This document shows positions 21,349 to 30,596 of a stretch of DNA of 64,000 nt, piece by piece. Below the pieces are notes generated by a model. The model was not told where the DNA came from. It saw only the letters and a list, made by a program, of their open reading frames with translations, and ran no database searches. Source of the stretch: Mesorhizobium sp. M1E.F.Ca.ET.045.02.1.1 (GTDB taxonomy: Bacteria; Pseudomonadota; Alphaproteobacteria; Rhizobiales; Rhizobiaceae); NCBI RefSeq assembly GCF_003952485.1, contig NZ_CP034447.1, forward strand, positions 4,416,501 to 4,480,500, in the 5' to 3' direction. Each line of letters begins with the position of its first letter. Positions within the stretch are counted from its first letter, which is position 1. The position numbers and the translations under genes are program-made.

Positions 21349-23193
21349 TCAGATCTTCGCGTCGTGTGGCAGCGGCGCGGTGGCTTTCTCCAGCCAGGCC
21401 AGTGTCTCACCGTCGACCATCGGACCGATCTCGGCCAGCACCCATGCATGATACTGGTCGAGCCAGTGCAGCTCATCGCGCGTCAGAAGATCGGTGCGGA
21501 TGAGGCGCTTGTCGATCGGCGCCAGCGTCAGCGTCTCAAAGCCGTGCATGGCGATGTCGCCGCCGTCGATCTGCTCGGTCGGCGTGACCAGGATCAAGTT
21601 CTCGATGCGGATGCCGTAGGCGCCTTCCTTGTAGTAGCCCGGCTCGTTGGAGAGCATCATGCCGGCGAGCAGTTTTTCGGTGCCGGTGCGGGCGATGCGC
21701 TGCGGGCCTTCGTGCACGGCGAGATAGGAGCCGACGCCATGGCCGGTGCCATGGGCGAAGTCGCAGCCATGCTTCCAAAGCGCCATGCGGGCGACGGCAT
21801 CGATCTCAGAGCCGCGCGTGCCGGCCGGGAAGCACAGCATCGAGATGCCGATCATGCCCTTCAGCACCAGCGTGAAGCGCTCGCGCATCTCCTCGGTCGG
21901 CTGGCCGATCGGCACGGTGCGGGTGATGTCGGTGGTGCCGTCCTGGTACTGTCCGCCGGAATCGAGCAGGAACAGCTCGCCGCTCTGAAGCTTGCGGCTG
22001 GTGGCGCGCGACACGCGATAATGCATGATCGCGCCGTTCGGGCCGGCGCCTGAGATGGTGTCGAAGGAGACGTCGCGCAGCGGCATCTGCGTCTCCTCGC
22101 CGGTCTGGCGGCGAACCTCCTCGAGCTTGGTGACGACATCGATCTCGTCGAGCGTGTCCGGTTTCTGCCGGTCGAGCCAGCAGAGCAGCTTGGCGACCGC
22201 GGCACCGTCGCGACGATGCGCGGCGCGGCTGCCGGCGATCTCGGCCTGGTTCTTGGTGGCGCGCGGGATGCGGGCCGGATCGGCGGCCGATATCACCTTG
22301 CCGCCATTGCTCTCGACCAGCATCTTCAGCTTTTCCGCCGCCAGCACCGGATCGAGCGCGATTTTTGCGCCATCGTCGGCAAGCCCAGCGATGGCTGCTT
22401 CGAACTCGCCCGGATCGTGCAGGTCGGCAAGCTGGGTGAGATAGGCCGCGACCTGGCGCGAAAATTTGTGCGGGTCCATGAAGAGCTGGTGCTTGCCGTC
22501 GGCGGCAAGGATGGCGAAGCCCAGCGCCAGCGGCGTGTGCGCGACATCGCCGCCACGGATGTTGAACGCCCAGGCGATGGAAGAGGGGTCGGTCAGCACG
22601 GCATGGGTCGCGCCGTCCTTCTGGATCGCGCCCGCCAGCCGCGCCAGCTTGTCCTTGGCGAGCTCGCCGGCAAAGGCGATCGGGTGGAGCTCGACCGGCG
22701 CTGCCGGCGGCTGGGGCTGATCCTTCCAGATGATGTCTATGGGATTCTTGTCGAGCGGCACCAGCGTCGCGCCGGACTGCTCGGCCGAGGCCCTCAGCGC
22801 CTTGACCTCGCCGATCGTGTGCAGCCAGGGGTCGAAGCCGAGCCTGGCGCCCTTGCCGAGACTGTCCTTGATCCAGCTCGCCGGCGGATTGTCGATCAGG
22901 CTCTCGACGGTGAAGATCGAAAGGTCGACCTCGCCCCGCACCTGCAGCGTGTAGCGGCCGTCGACGAAGATGAAGGCGCGGTCGCGCAGGATGATGGCGA
23001 CGCCGGCCGAGCCGGAAAAACCGGTCAGCCATTTCAGCCGCGCCGAACGGTCGGCGACATACTCACCCTGATGCTCGTCGGCGCGGGGCACCATGAAGCC
23101 GTCCAGGCCGTTCTCCACCAGCCATTGACGCAGCATCGCCACGCGCGGCTTGCCTACGGTCGGATCGCCAGCGGAATCAAAGGTCTGGAACAT
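21349..23193 (-). CDS. pepP: Aminopeptidase P (Xaa-Pro aminopeptidase), three-domain type
   Basis: This metallopeptidase removes N-terminal residues before proline. At 614 residues it is the long three-domain form seen in eukaryotes and many alphaproteobacteria, rather than the roughly 440-residue E. coli PepP. Two creatinase-like N-terminal domains cover about residues 15-310. The pita-bread catalytic domain shows the metal ligands in FLLDSGGQYQDGTTDITRTV near 405, HGTGHGVGSYLAVHEGP near 485, NEPGYYKEGAYGIRIENL near 520, and a closing Glu in the last third. ATG 23193 has GAGGAGAT upstream. Probably cytoplasmic, with no signal peptide. The symbol is by family only. Confidence 0.92.
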   Translation of the reverse strand: MFQTFDSAGDPTVGKPRVAMLRQWLVENGLDGFMVPRADEHQGEYVADRSARLKWLTGFSGSAGVAIILRDRAFIFVDGRYTLQVRGEVDLSIFTVESLIDNPPASWIKDSLGKGARLGFDPWLHTIGEVKALRASAEQSGATLVPLDKNPIDIIWKDQPQPPAAPVELHPIAFAGELAKDKLARLAGAIQKDGATHAVLTDPSSIAWAFNIRGGDVAHTPLALGFAILAADGKHQLFMDPHKFSRQVAAYLTQLADLHDPGEFEAAIAGLADDGAKIALDPVLAAEKLKMLVESNGGKVISAADPARIPRATKNQAEIAGSRAAHRRDGAAVAKLLCWLDRQKPDTLDEIDVVTKLEEVRRQTGEETQMPLRDVSFDTISGAGPNGAIMHYRVSRATSRKLQSGELFLLDSGGQYQDGTTDITRTVPIGQPTEEMRERFTLVLKGMIGISMLCFPAGTRGSEIDAVARMALWKHGCDFAHGTGHGVGSYLAVHEGPQRIARTGTEKLLAGMMLSNEPGYYKEGAYGIRIENLILVTPTEQIDGGDIAMHGFETLTLAPIDKRLIRTDLLTRDELHWLDQYHAWVLAEIGPMVDGETLAWLEKATAPLPHDAKI

Positions 23194-23431
23194 TTGTGGG
23201 ATCTCCTCGGATGCTTGTCGCGACCCTAGTGCATTTCATGCACCGATTGAAACGGATCTGTCACCGGACGCCATTTGATCCAGATACGCACAAGGGATGA
23301 TATGCAAGCCAAGTGCGCTGTGTCTTTACGCATGGACGCCATGCAGAATCGGTGATTTCCAAACAGGTCGGTAGAGCCTAATTTCTCGGGCGTGGAGGAA
23401 TGAATCCTGTTGTCCTGCAAAGGAGACTGTC

Positions 23432-23617
23432 ATGTCCACGCTTCCAGCCAGACGCGGATTTTTCAGAAACGCCATGAACGCGCTGGTCGAAGCCCGCCAG
23501 CGCGAAGCAAGCCGTTACGTCAATGGCGCGCTGCTTTGTCTCGATGATGAAACGCTGAACGCTAATGGCTACAATCGCGAAGAGCTGAAGAAGGCGGCAA
23601 ACTCGCTCTATGTATGA
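23432..23617 (+). CDS. Small conserved protein, possibly DUF1127-like
   Basis: This 61-residue protein is basic at the N-terminus (MSTLPARRGFFRNAMNALV) and continues with a conserved-looking EARQREASRYVNGALLCLDD and a charged end. The size and an arginine-rich helix followed by a leucine-containing second half resemble the small DUF1127/YjiS-type proteins of Rhizobiales, but the match is weak and I do not assign a function. It has an AAAGGAGA ribosome site about 10 bp upstream of the ATG. It converges with prmA, leaving nine bases between them. Confidence 0.7.
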   Translation: MSTLPARRGFFRNAMNALVEARQREASRYVNGALLCLDDETLNANGYNREELKKAANSLYV

Positions 23618-23626
23618 GTAAACGCC

Positions 23627-24499
23627 TCAGCGCTTGAGGTGGATCGTCACCCAGCCCTCGCGATGCAAGGTGCGGACGTGGCGGAAGCTTTGGCCGACAT
23701 AGGCCGAGATCACCGCATCGCGCTGGCGGTCGAGGATGCCGGAGAGCACCAGCGAGCCGCCCAGCCTGACGTGCTTGGCCATCTCCGGCGCCAGCCGCAT
23801 CAGCGGCCGCGCCAGGATGTTGGCGACGATCAGGTCGAAGGGCGCGCGCCTGGCGAAGATCGGATGATGGAAGCCGGGCGCCGTCACCGTCTCGACCAGT
23901 GCCTTGACATGATTGAGGCGCGCATTGGCGGCAGCGACGCGAACGGCGACCGGATCGATGTCGGTTGCCAGCACGGGGATATGCGCAAGCTTCGCCAGCG
24001 CTATCGCCAGCACGGCACTGCCGGTGCCGAGATCGAGCGCGTTGCGGGGATGTTCGCGCCGCACGACCTGGTCCAGCATTTCGAGGCAGCCGGCCGTGGT
24101 GCCGTGATGGCCAGTGCCGAAGGCAAGACCCGCCTCGATCTCGATGGCGAGATCGCTGCTGTGGCGCTTGCCGCGGTCGTGAGCGCCATGGACGAAGAAA
24201 CGCCCGGCGCGGACCGGCTTCAGCCCTTCCAGTGAGCGCGCCACCCAGTCGACGTCGGGCAACGCCTCGCGTTCGACCGGCTTCGGCAAAGCGAGGCTCA
24301 CGAGAATATCGTTGATCCGCGCTTCGACGGCATCGACATCGCCATCGGCGTAGAGCGACACTTCGTGGATGTCGGCGGCCTCGTCGACTTCCAGCACGGC
24401 AAGCGGCAGGCCGTCATCCTCGAAGGCGGCGTCGAGCGCAGCGAAGATGCGGTCGGCCTCGATCTTGTTGGCGATGAAATGAAGCCTGGTCTGCGCCAT
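23627..24499 (-). CDS. prmA: Ribosomal protein L11 methyltransferase
   Basis: PrmA trimethylates ribosomal protein L11 using S-adenosylmethionine. The 290-residue product has the linker motif [18 protein letters not shown] near 130, the SAM-binding loop [18 protein letters not shown] near 155, an acidic ribose-binding end (ATDIDPVAV) near 177 and the catalytic-type NILARPLM near 223. It lies 8 bp downstream of the sco1-like gene on the same strand, so the two probably share a transcript. Confidence 0.93.
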   Translation of the reverse strand: MAQTRLHFIANKIEADRIFAALDAAFEDDGLPLAVLEVDEAADIHEVSLYADGDVDAVEARINDILVSLALPKPVEREALPDVDWVARSLEGLKPVRAGRFFVHGAHDRGKRHSSDLAIEIEAGLAFGTGHHGTTAGCLEMLDQVVRREHPRNALDLGTGSAVLAIALAKLAHIPVLATDIDPVAVRVAAANARLNHVKALVETVTAPGFHHPIFARRAPFDLIVANILARPLMRLAPEMAKHVRLGGSLVLSGILDRQRDAVISAYVGQSFRHVRTLHREGWVTIHLKR

Positions 24500-24507
24500 C
24501 GGATGCG

Positions 24508-25086
24508 TCAGCCTTCCGCCGCCAGGCGTTTCAGCTTGGCGATAGCCGTGTCGGCGTTTTCGCCATAGGCGATCGTGCCGGCGAACTCGCCCTTGGCGTT
24601 GAGGAGCAGCACGGAGGCCGTGTGGTCCATCGTGTAATCGCCGTCACCGGTGTCGACCTTCTTCCAGTAGATGCCGAAGGACTTGGCCATGGCATGCACC
24701 TTGTCCGGATCGCCGGTGATGCCGGTGATGCGATCGGAGAAGTTGCTGACATAGGAATTGATGATCTCCGGCGTGTCGCGCTCCGGGTCCACGGTGACGA
24801 AATAGGCGTTCAGGTTCTTGCCGCTGTCGCCCATCGTCTTCAGCCAGCCGGCCAGTTCGAAGAGCGTCGTCGGGCAGACTTCCGGGCAATGGGTGAAGCC
24901 GAAGAAGACGACGCTTGGATGCCCCCTGAACGCGGCCTCGGTGATCGGCGCGCCTTTCTGGTCGGTCAGCGCGAAGGCCGCGCCGAAGGGTTCGCCGCCA
25001 TAATGGCCGCGGTACCAGTCGAAAGTGAGCCAGCCTATGCCCGCCGCCATCAGGACAAGAATGCCGACCAGAATTGAGCGCATCAT
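24508..25086 (-). CDS. SCO1/SenC-family copper chaperone
   Basis: SCO proteins deliver copper to, or reduce, the CuA site of cytochrome c oxidase at the outer face of the inner membrane. The 192-residue product has one N-terminal membrane anchor (about 5-22), a thioredoxin fold, the copper-binding CPEVC (Cys67 and Cys71) and the third ligand His155 in MDHTASVLL, so all three ligands are present. ATG 25086 is chosen because the anchor follows at once; the next ATG is one codon later. No cytochrome oxidase genes are in the window. Confidence 0.93.
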   Translation of the reverse strand: MMRSILVGILVLMAAGIGWLTFDWYRGHYGGEPFGAAFALTDQKGAPITEAAFRGHPSVVFFGFTHCPEVCPTTLFELAGWLKTMGDSGKNLNAYFVTVDPERDTPEIINSYVSNFSDRITGITGDPDKVHAMAKSFGIYWKKVDTGDGDYTMDHTASVLLLNAKGEFAGTIAYGENADTAIAKLKRLAAEG

Positions 25087-25317
25087 CAGAAAACTATCCG
25101 TCGTGATCGTCGCGGCGCGCCGGACTGGGCGCGGGCCTGTTTTGACAAACAGTTCTAACGGTTCGGCGCGATGGGCGCAAAGATGTCGCGTTGCCGCAAC
25201 CGTCACGGTTAACGGGCGCTCTCGGCCCGACATCGCGTCCAGCCGTCGAACGGCTTGCAAATGCCATGGTCTTATCCCACCTGACATCGGCTGAACCGCA
25301 AACCCGAGGAGGCTTCC

Positions 25318-25803
25318 TTGCGAAAACTGATCGGCTTGATTGCCGCATGTCTTGCCCTGAGCGCCGGCGCAGCGGCTGCCGACGAGGTCGGCAAGGTCGG
25401 CGTCGACTGGGTCGGCAACGACATCATGATCGACGCGATCAAGGATCCGAAAGTCGACGGCGTCACCTGCCACGTCGCCTATTTCGATCGCAGCATCATC
25501 GATCGGTTGCACAAGGGCAATTGGTTCGAGGATCCCTCCGATTCCTCGATCTCCTGCCGCCAGACCGGGCCGATCACCATCGGCGACATCGACATGAGCG
25601 AGAGCGGTGAGGAGGTGTTCAAGCAGGGCCTCAGCCTGATTTGGAAGAAGCAGGTGGTGAACCGCATCTACGACAAGAAGAACGAGACGCTGATCTATCT
25701 GTCGCATTCGCGCCAGGTGCAGAACGGCTCGGCGAAGATGTCGGTCACCACCGTGCCGCTCTACGGCCAGAACGTCGCGTGGACAAAGGGCAAGCCGCAA
25801 TAG
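25318..25803 (+). CDS. creA: CreA-family periplasmic protein
   Basis: The 161-residue product starts with a Sec signal peptide ending near AAA-DEVG, so the mature protein is probably periplasmic. The rest matches the CreA family: VGKVGVDWVGNDIMIDAIKD near 24, GVTCHVAYFDR near 50 and SCRQTGPI near 78; two cysteines could form a disulfide. The function of CreA is unknown. The start is TTG 25318 with a strong AGGAGG (25305-25310), which decides it because there is no suitable ATG. Confidence 0.88.
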   Translation: MRKLIGLIAACLALSAGAAAADEVGKVGVDWVGNDIMIDAIKDPKVDGVTCHVAYFDRSIIDRLHKGNWFEDPSDSSISCRQTGPITIGDIDMSESGEEVFKQGLSLIWKKQVVNRIYDKKNETLIYLSHSRQVQNGSAKMSVTTVPLYGQNVAWTKGKPQ

Positions 25804-25868
25804 GCTTCCGATCGGCGGATGATAGGGTCCCGCTTGCGGGTCCAATCGCTCGGGCGTAAAGCCGCGCC

Positions 25869-26510
25869 ATGGACCGTCCTGAACACCTTGTCCTGAAAGA
25901 TCCCGAGCCGCGCATCCATCCGACCGCGGAACTGAAAGGGTGCAAGCTCGGCCGCTATGCCTCGATCGGCGAGCGGGTGATCCTGCGCGAGGTGACGGTC
26001 GGCGACTTTTCCTATTTCGAGCGCCATTCGGAAGCGATCTACACGACGATCGGCAAATTCTGCTCGATCGCCGCCAACAGCCGCATCAATGCGCTCGAGC
26101 ATCCGATCGATCGGTTGACCCAGCACAAGATCAGCTACCGGCCGAACGAGTATTTCCGCTGGCTTGGCGTCGACGCGGCATTCCGCGAGCGGCGGCAGGC
26201 AAGGCCGGTCAGCATCGGTCACGATGTCTGGATCGGCCATGGCGCGGTCGTCATGCCTGGTGTGACTATCGGCAACGGCGCCGTCATCGGCGCCAATGCC
26301 GTGGTGACACATGATGTGCCGCCTTACGCAATCGTCGCCGGCGTTCCGGCGAAGCCTCTGCGCCAGAGGTTCGCCGCAGCCACGGCGGCGCGTATCGAGA
26401 ACCTTGCTTGGTGGGACTGGGCGCCGGAAAAACTCGCCAGGGCGATCCCGGACATTCAGTCATTGCCGATCGAGGCCTTCCTCGATCGTTGGGAAGGCGC
26501 AGCGCCCTGA
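25869..26510 (+). CDS. Hexapeptide-repeat acyltransferase, phosphonate-type (TIGR03308-like)
   Basis: The 213-residue product is a left-handed beta-helix transferase. It matches the phn_thr-fam pattern over its whole length: TAELKGCKLGRYASIGERV, GDFSYFERHSEAIYTTIGKF, SRINALEHPIDRLTQHKISY, then SIGHDVWIGHGAVVMPGVTI, VAGVPAKPLRQRF and the C-terminal LAWWDWAPEKL. Members of this family often occur in phosphonate (phn) clusters, but no phn genes are nearby, so the acceptor is unknown. It is probably a cytoplasmic trimer, as known for the fold. Confidence 0.85.
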   Translation: MDRPEHLVLKDPEPRIHPTAELKGCKLGRYASIGERVILREVTVGDFSYFERHSEAIYTTIGKFCSIAANSRINALEHPIDRLTQHKISYRPNEYFRWLGVDAAFRERRQARPVSIGHDVWIGHGAVVMPGVTIGNGAVIGANAVVTHDVPPYAIVAGVPAKPLRQRFAAATAARIENLAWWDWAPEKLARAIPDIQSLPIEAFLDRWEGAAP

Positions 26511-26792
26511 TTTTCCACAATTTTCCGGAAGACGGTGCCCCTTCCGCCTTGCGGGGGTGGCGCGACGGAAGGGGCTGGAGGTAAACCGCCGTGAAGCGGA
26601 AGGAGCAGGCTTTTTGACCTGCATCGGCACTATGGCAACAAACGAATAAGGTGTTTTTTCGCGGCGAAACAGCTTTGGCGCGTATCCGATTGCATGCGCG
26701 TGCGGGCGGAAAATTCGATCGTTGGGAACCTGAGGGGCCGGCGCCTTGTTTCTCTCGAAGCGCCGCGTTCTGGCGGCTCCGGCGAGGGATGG
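26511..26792. other. Intergenic region with palindrome
   Basis: There is no gene in this stretch. GCCCCTTCCG (26537-26546) pairs perfectly with CGGAAGGGGC (26566-26575) and may terminate the upstream acyltransferase transcript. A smaller GCAGGC/CCTGC stem lies near 26610-26625. Confidence 0.4.
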
Positions 26793-27224
26793 ATGATCGA
26801 GAGACTTTTCACCAAGGTCGCCAATTGGGTGGCTCACTTGGCCGGTATGCCGCCGACCTTTGCCATCTGCGTTCTGATCGTGCTGGTCTGGGGGGTAACC
26901 GGCCCGTTTTTCGGCTTCTCGGACACCTGGCAACTGGTCATCAACACCGGCACCACCATCGTCACGTTCCTGATGGTGTTCCTCATCCAGAACACGCAAA
27001 ATCGCGACAGCGCGGCCATCCAGACCAAACTCGATGAATTGATCCTGGTAAGCCGGGCCCACAACACCTTCATCGGCATCGAGCATCTGACCGAATCCGA
27101 GGTCGAGGAGATTCGCGACAAATGCGAAAAGGCCGCAAAGCGGCACGACCGGGAGGTCGCCCAGGCCGCCGTCAAAAAGGCGGTGGCGGGGAAGAACGGC
27201 ACCAAGAAAAAGGCAGCCGCCTGA
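26793..27224 (+). CDS. Low-affinity iron permease family protein
   Basis: The 143-residue membrane protein has two hydrophobic segments (about 17-37 and 47-67) followed by the family stretch FLIQNTQNRDSAAIQTKLDE near 67-86 and a lysine-rich tail. This pattern belongs to the bacterial relatives of the fungal low-affinity iron permease. The transported ion is not established in bacteria. ATG 26793 follows GAGGGATGG; a longer in-frame start at 26694 would add an arginine-rich stretch and is less likely. Confidence 0.83.
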   Translation: MIERLFTKVANWVAHLAGMPPTFAICVLIVLVWGVTGPFFGFSDTWQLVINTGTTIVTFLMVFLIQNTQNRDSAAIQTKLDELILVSRAHNTFIGIEHLTESEVEEIRDKCEKAAKRHDREVAQAAVKKAVAGKNGTKKKAAA

Positions 27225-27234
27225 ACGGACCCCG

Positions 27235-28101
27235 TCAGCGGTTCATGAAGGCGGCGAACGCGTCCTTGTGATCCGGATGCCAGCGCGACAGGGCAGGGCG
27301 GTTCTCGATGATGTCGCCAATCGCCCAGGTCATGCGCTTTTCATCCATCGGCCGCGCCACCTCGTTGTCCGGGCAGAGGATGTAGAAATCGTTCCGCTTG
27401 AGCGATGCCAGCATGAAATCGATAACCTGCTCGCCCGTCCAGGCGCCGGCCGGCTTTTCCGTCGCGCCTTCGGTCAGTCCAGTGAAAGTGAAGCCGGGGA
27501 TGAGCAAATGCGCGGAAACCTTCGCTCCAGGCTCGTTGCGCAGCGCATGCGCCAGACCCTCGGTGAAGGTTTTCACGCCTGCCTTGGAGACGTTGTAGGC
27601 GAGATTGCCGGGCGGCGTGGTGATGCCTTGCTTGGATCCGGTGTTGACGATCAGGCCGGGCTTGCCCGCGGCCAGCATGCGCGGCGCGAAGGCCTCGACG
27701 CCATGCACGACGCCCCAGAAGTTGATGTCCAGCAGCCGCTTCCAGGCGTCACGGTTTTCCCACGGCTTGCCCGGATTGTTGCCGACCCCGGCATTGTTCA
27801 TCAGCACCGAGACTGCGCCGAATGCGCCGTAGGCAAGTTCCGCCAGCCGGTCGACCTCGTCGGCCTTGGAGACATCGGTAGGAATTGGGAGAACGGCATC
27901 GTCGCCGGCAATGGCGGCGACCGCCTGTCTGGCCTGGTCAAGGCGCACGCCGCCGATATCGGCAATGACCGTCTTCACGCCCATGGCGGCGAATCGCTTC
28001 GCCGCGGCAAGGCCGATGCCGCTGGCGCCGCCGGTGATGACGGCGACATTGCCGGAGGCAAAAGCGGGCAGGGCGGTCTGGATTTCGGCGTCGCTGGTCA
28101 T
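27235..28101 (-). CDS. Short-chain dehydrogenase/reductase
   Basis: This 288-residue classical SDR uses NAD(P): the cofactor loop is TGGASGIGLAAAKRF near 23, followed by NNAGVG near 100, the catalytic Ser in NTGSKQG near 150 and the YNVSK (Tyr and Lys) near 165. The substrate cannot be inferred. It starts at ATG 28101. Upstream, in the space shared with a divergent small gene, is an array of phased TTGAC repeats. Confidence 0.9.
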   Translation of the reverse strand: MTSDAEIQTALPAFASGNVAVITGGASGIGLAAAKRFAAMGVKTVIADIGGVRLDQARQAVAAIAGDDAVLPIPTDVSKADEVDRLAELAYGAFGAVSVLMNNAGVGNNPGKPWENRDAWKRLLDINFWGVVHGVEAFAPRMLAAGKPGLIVNTGSKQGITTPPGNLAYNVSKAGVKTFTEGLAHALRNEPGAKVSAHLLIPGFTFTGLTEGATEKPAGAWTGEQVIDFMLASLKRNDFYILCPDNEVARPMDEKRMTWAIGDIIENRPALSRWHPDHKDAFAAFMNR

Positions 28102-28177
28102 GGTCCATGTCCTTGTTCTGGGTCGAGCCGAACTTAACGCCGGCCGGAGCCGAGACAAGCCTCGATCGCCGCGATGT

Positions 28178-28250
28178 TTGACGCGAGGGCGGCAACGGGT
28201 TGACGGCAATAGCCGCAACGGTTGACGGCAATAGCCGCAATGGGTTGACC
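28178..28250. repeat. Phased 22-bp tandem repeats with TTGAC core
   Basis: Two near-identical 22-bp units (28198-28219 and 28220-28241) share TTGACGGCAATAGCCGCAA. A degenerate copy precedes them and a partial copy follows. TTGAC cores begin at 28178, 28200, 28222 and 28245, a spacing of 22, 22 and 23 bp, or about two helical turns. The array lies between divergent genes (SDR at the left, small protein at the right), so it could bind a regulator. Confidence 0.8.
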
Positions 28251-28295
28251 GCGACTGCTCGCCCCGCGCATGCTGGCAGGAAAGGAGCTCGACAT

Positions 28296-28577
28296 TTGAC
28301 CGACTGGATCGAAATCCTGAAGGAGCAGACCACCACCGGCGATCAGATGAGCCGGGAGGTGCCGAAGATGCTCGCCAACCCCGATATCAGCGAGGCACAG
28401 GTCAAGACGCTTTTCGCGGCGCTGGAGAAACAGGCGGACTTCGCCGAGAAGCTGCGTCTGGCCCTGGAAAAATTCGGCCATGATTTTCCCGTCATCACGG
28501 CGGCCGAGCGGCTGGAAGAACGCTATGCCGACCTAGCCGCCTCGGTGGCCGAGAAGCTGAAGGCGATGCGGAGGTAG
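28296..28577 (+). CDS. Hypothetical protein, small and helical
   Basis: I do not recognise this 93-residue protein. It is mostly helical and charged (TDWIEILKEQTTTGDQMSRE at the start; AERLEERYADLAASVAEKLK at the end), with no cysteine, signal peptide or membrane segment. The start is TTG 28296, supported by AAAGGAG (28281-28287) eight bases upstream; the in-frame extension upstream runs through the tandem repeats and is unlikely to be translated. It converges with the TMEM175-like gene across a palindromic repeat. Confidence 0.75.
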   Translation: MTDWIEILKEQTTTGDQMSREVPKMLANPDISEAQVKTLFAALEKQADFAEKLRLALEKFGHDFPVITAAERLEERYADLAASVAEKLKAMRR

Positions 28578-28589
28578 GGCGGGTTTTTC

Positions 28590-28634
28590 GCAATGTCCGG
28601 ACGGAAAACCGCTACGCACTTTTCCTGGAATTGC
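28590..28634. repeat. Palindromic repeat with CCGCTNCRCAC loop, copy 2
   Basis: The arms GCAATGTCC and GGAATTGC enclose GGAAAA / TTTTCC around the 11-nt loop CCGCTACGCAC. It lies between two convergent genes, so it could act as a terminator for both. It is nearly identical to the copy at 49345-49388. Confidence 0.8.
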
Positions 28635-28639
28635 TTCGG

Positions 28640-29215
28640 TTATTTTTCGATCAGCCTTTCGAAGCGCTTGTCCGGCGCGAACCAGATGGTCGCAACCAGC
28701 ACATAGATGGCCACGCCGATCCATTGACTGACGAAGGTCAGCGCTATCCCGGCCAGATAGAGGGCCAGCGAAATCTTGCCCTTGCGATCCTGACCCACGG
28801 CCCGGGCAAAGGTCGTCTCGGCGCCATGCAGATGGCGAAGCTTGATGACCAGGATGTTGTAGGCAATGGCGCAAAGCGCCAGGTCGACGCCGTAGACGGC
28901 GACCGGCACCGGCGCGAAATGGTTCTCGCCCATGAAGGCCGTGGTCACCGGCATCAGCGACAGCCAGAACAGAAGGTTGAGGTTGGCCCACAGGACACGG
29001 CCGTCGACGCGCTGCACGGTGTGGAACATGTTGTGCAGATTGTTCCAGTAGATGCCGACGTTGATGAAGGACAGCACATAGGAGAAGAAGACCGGCCACA
29101 GCGGCGCCAGCGCGGCAAGGTCCTCGCCGTGCGGCACCTTCAGCTCCAGCACCATGATGGTGATGATGATGGCGACCACGCCATCGGTGAATGCCTCGAC
29201 CCGTCCCTTGCCCAT
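28640..29215 (-). CDS. TMEM175-family (DUF1211) putative potassium channel
   Basis: The 191-residue protein has six hydrophobic segments. Its N-terminus, GRVEAFTDGVVAIIITIMVLE, carries the R..xFxDGVxAI..T signature of the TMEM175/DUF1211 family, whose bacterial members are potassium channels. The second repeat of the signature is absent, as expected for a single-unit bacterial protein that would assemble as an oligomer. The start is ATG 29215. The channel role is inferred from the family. Confidence 0.87.
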   Translation of the reverse strand: MGKGRVEAFTDGVVAIIITIMVLELKVPHGEDLAALAPLWPVFFSYVLSFINVGIYWNNLHNMFHTVQRVDGRVLWANLNLLFWLSLMPVTTAFMGENHFAPVPVAVYGVDLALCAIAYNILVIKLRHLHGAETTFARAVGQDRKGKISLALYLAGIALTFVSQWIGVAIYVLVATIWFAPDKRFERLIEK

Positions 29216-29357
29216 GGTTCCTCCTTTGTCGGTTGACAGACGTTACGCAAGGATTTCGCGCGAGGCCATACTGCCAGAATTGTCAGGAGGGCGTTCGGAA
29301 TGCGGGATGGCCGCCACTACATGGGCGCTGGGGCTTGCAAACTGGCCGGAGGTTCCG

Positions 29358-30566
29358 ATGACCAGCTACGCTCAGACAATCACGCGCGACAATGAACTCA
29401 GCGGCGGCGCGGCGATGGCTGCCGTCGCCGCCATGATTGCAGCACTCTTTGCCGGCAGCACGGCTTTGACGCCGCTCTATGTAATCTACAAACAGGCCTT
29501 CGGGTTTTCGCAGATCACCCTGACGCTGGTCTACGCCGTCTATGTGATCGGCAATCTTGCGGCGCTGCTGTTTTTCGGGCGGTTGTCGGATGTCATCGGC
29601 CGCCGTCCGACGGCGCTGGCGGCGATGGCAGTCGCCGTGGTCAGCGCGCTGTTTTTCCTCTTCGCCGAAAACCTCGCGTGGCTCGACATCGCCCGCATCC
29701 TCAGCGGGCTGGGCATCGGGATCGGCGCGGGAACCGGCACCGCCTGGCTCGCCGAGCTGATCGAAGGCGAGGACAAGTCGCGGTCCGCCATCATTGCCAC
29801 CAGCACCAACTTCGTCGGTCTCGGCCTCGGTGCCCTGATATCGGGCCTGCTGGCCGAATACGCGCCCTGGCCGCTCAGGCTGACATTCGCCGTCTATCTC
29901 GCTCTGCTGGCGCTGGTCACGCTGCTGATCTGGCGCACGCGCGAGACCGTGTCCGAGCCGGGACGGCTCTCCCACGTTCCGATGCGGCCGCGGCTTTCGG
30001 TTCCCGACAGCATCCGCGCGCGGTTCGTGGCGCCTGCGGTGACCGGCTTCGGCGCCATGGCTCTCGTCGGCTTCTATGCAGCGCTGGCGCCGAGCGTGCT
30101 GGCGCAGCAGCTGCATGTCACCAACCACGCCGAAGCCGGGGCTCTGTTCTTCGAACTGTCGATCGTGACTGCCGCGACGATCCTGGCGACGGCGCGGCTC
30201 GCCAGCCGCACCGTCATGCTGGCAGCGCTTATCCTGATGATCCCCACGGTGGCGATGGTTGTCGCGGCGCAGGTCTTTGCTTCGATGGCGATCATGGTGA
30301 TTGCCACCGCGCTCTGCGGCGTGGCGGCGGCGCTCGGCTATCGGGGCGGCTTGCAGGTGGTGAGCCAGATTGCTCCGGCCGACAGACGCGCCGAAGTGGT
30401 TTCGGCCTTCTTCATCTGCTGCTTCTGCGGCAATGCGCTGCCGATTGTCGGCATCGGCGTGCTGTCGAGCTGGACGAATGCGATCGTCGCCAGCCTGGCC
30501 TTTGCCGCAATGATCACGATCTTCTCGCTGGTGGCGCTGGGGTTCGGCGCGCGCTACGCGAGGTGA
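29358..30566 (+). CDS. MFS transporter
   Basis: The 402-residue protein has about twelve hydrophobic segments and the MFS motif A between helices 2 and 3, FFGRLSDVIGRRPTAL near residue 72. ATG 29358 is chosen because TM1 starts about 20 residues later and a GGAGG lies 7 bp upstream; the longer in-frame extension to 29154 has no such support. It is most like drug or sugar efflux members; the substrate is unknown. It converges with the MATE gene 30 bp away. Confidence 0.87.
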   Translation: MTSYAQTITRDNELSGGAAMAAVAAMIAALFAGSTALTPLYVIYKQAFGFSQITLTLVYAVYVIGNLAALLFFGRLSDVIGRRPTALAAMAVAVVSALFFLFAENLAWLDIARILSGLGIGIGAGTGTAWLAELIEGEDKSRSAIIATSTNFVGLGLGALISGLLAEYAPWPLRLTFAVYLALLALVTLLIWRTRETVSEPGRLSHVPMRPRLSVPDSIRARFVAPAVTGFGAMALVGFYAALAPSVLAQQLHVTNHAEAGALFFELSIVTAATILATARLASRTVMLAALILMIPTVAMVVAAQVFASMAIMVIATALCGVAAALGYRGGLQVVSQIAPADRRAEVVSAFFICCFCGNALPIVGIGVLSSWTNAIVASLAFAAMITIFSLVALGFGARYAR

Positions 30567-30596
30567 CCTCGAGCAGCCGCCAATCCAGCAGCGCCT

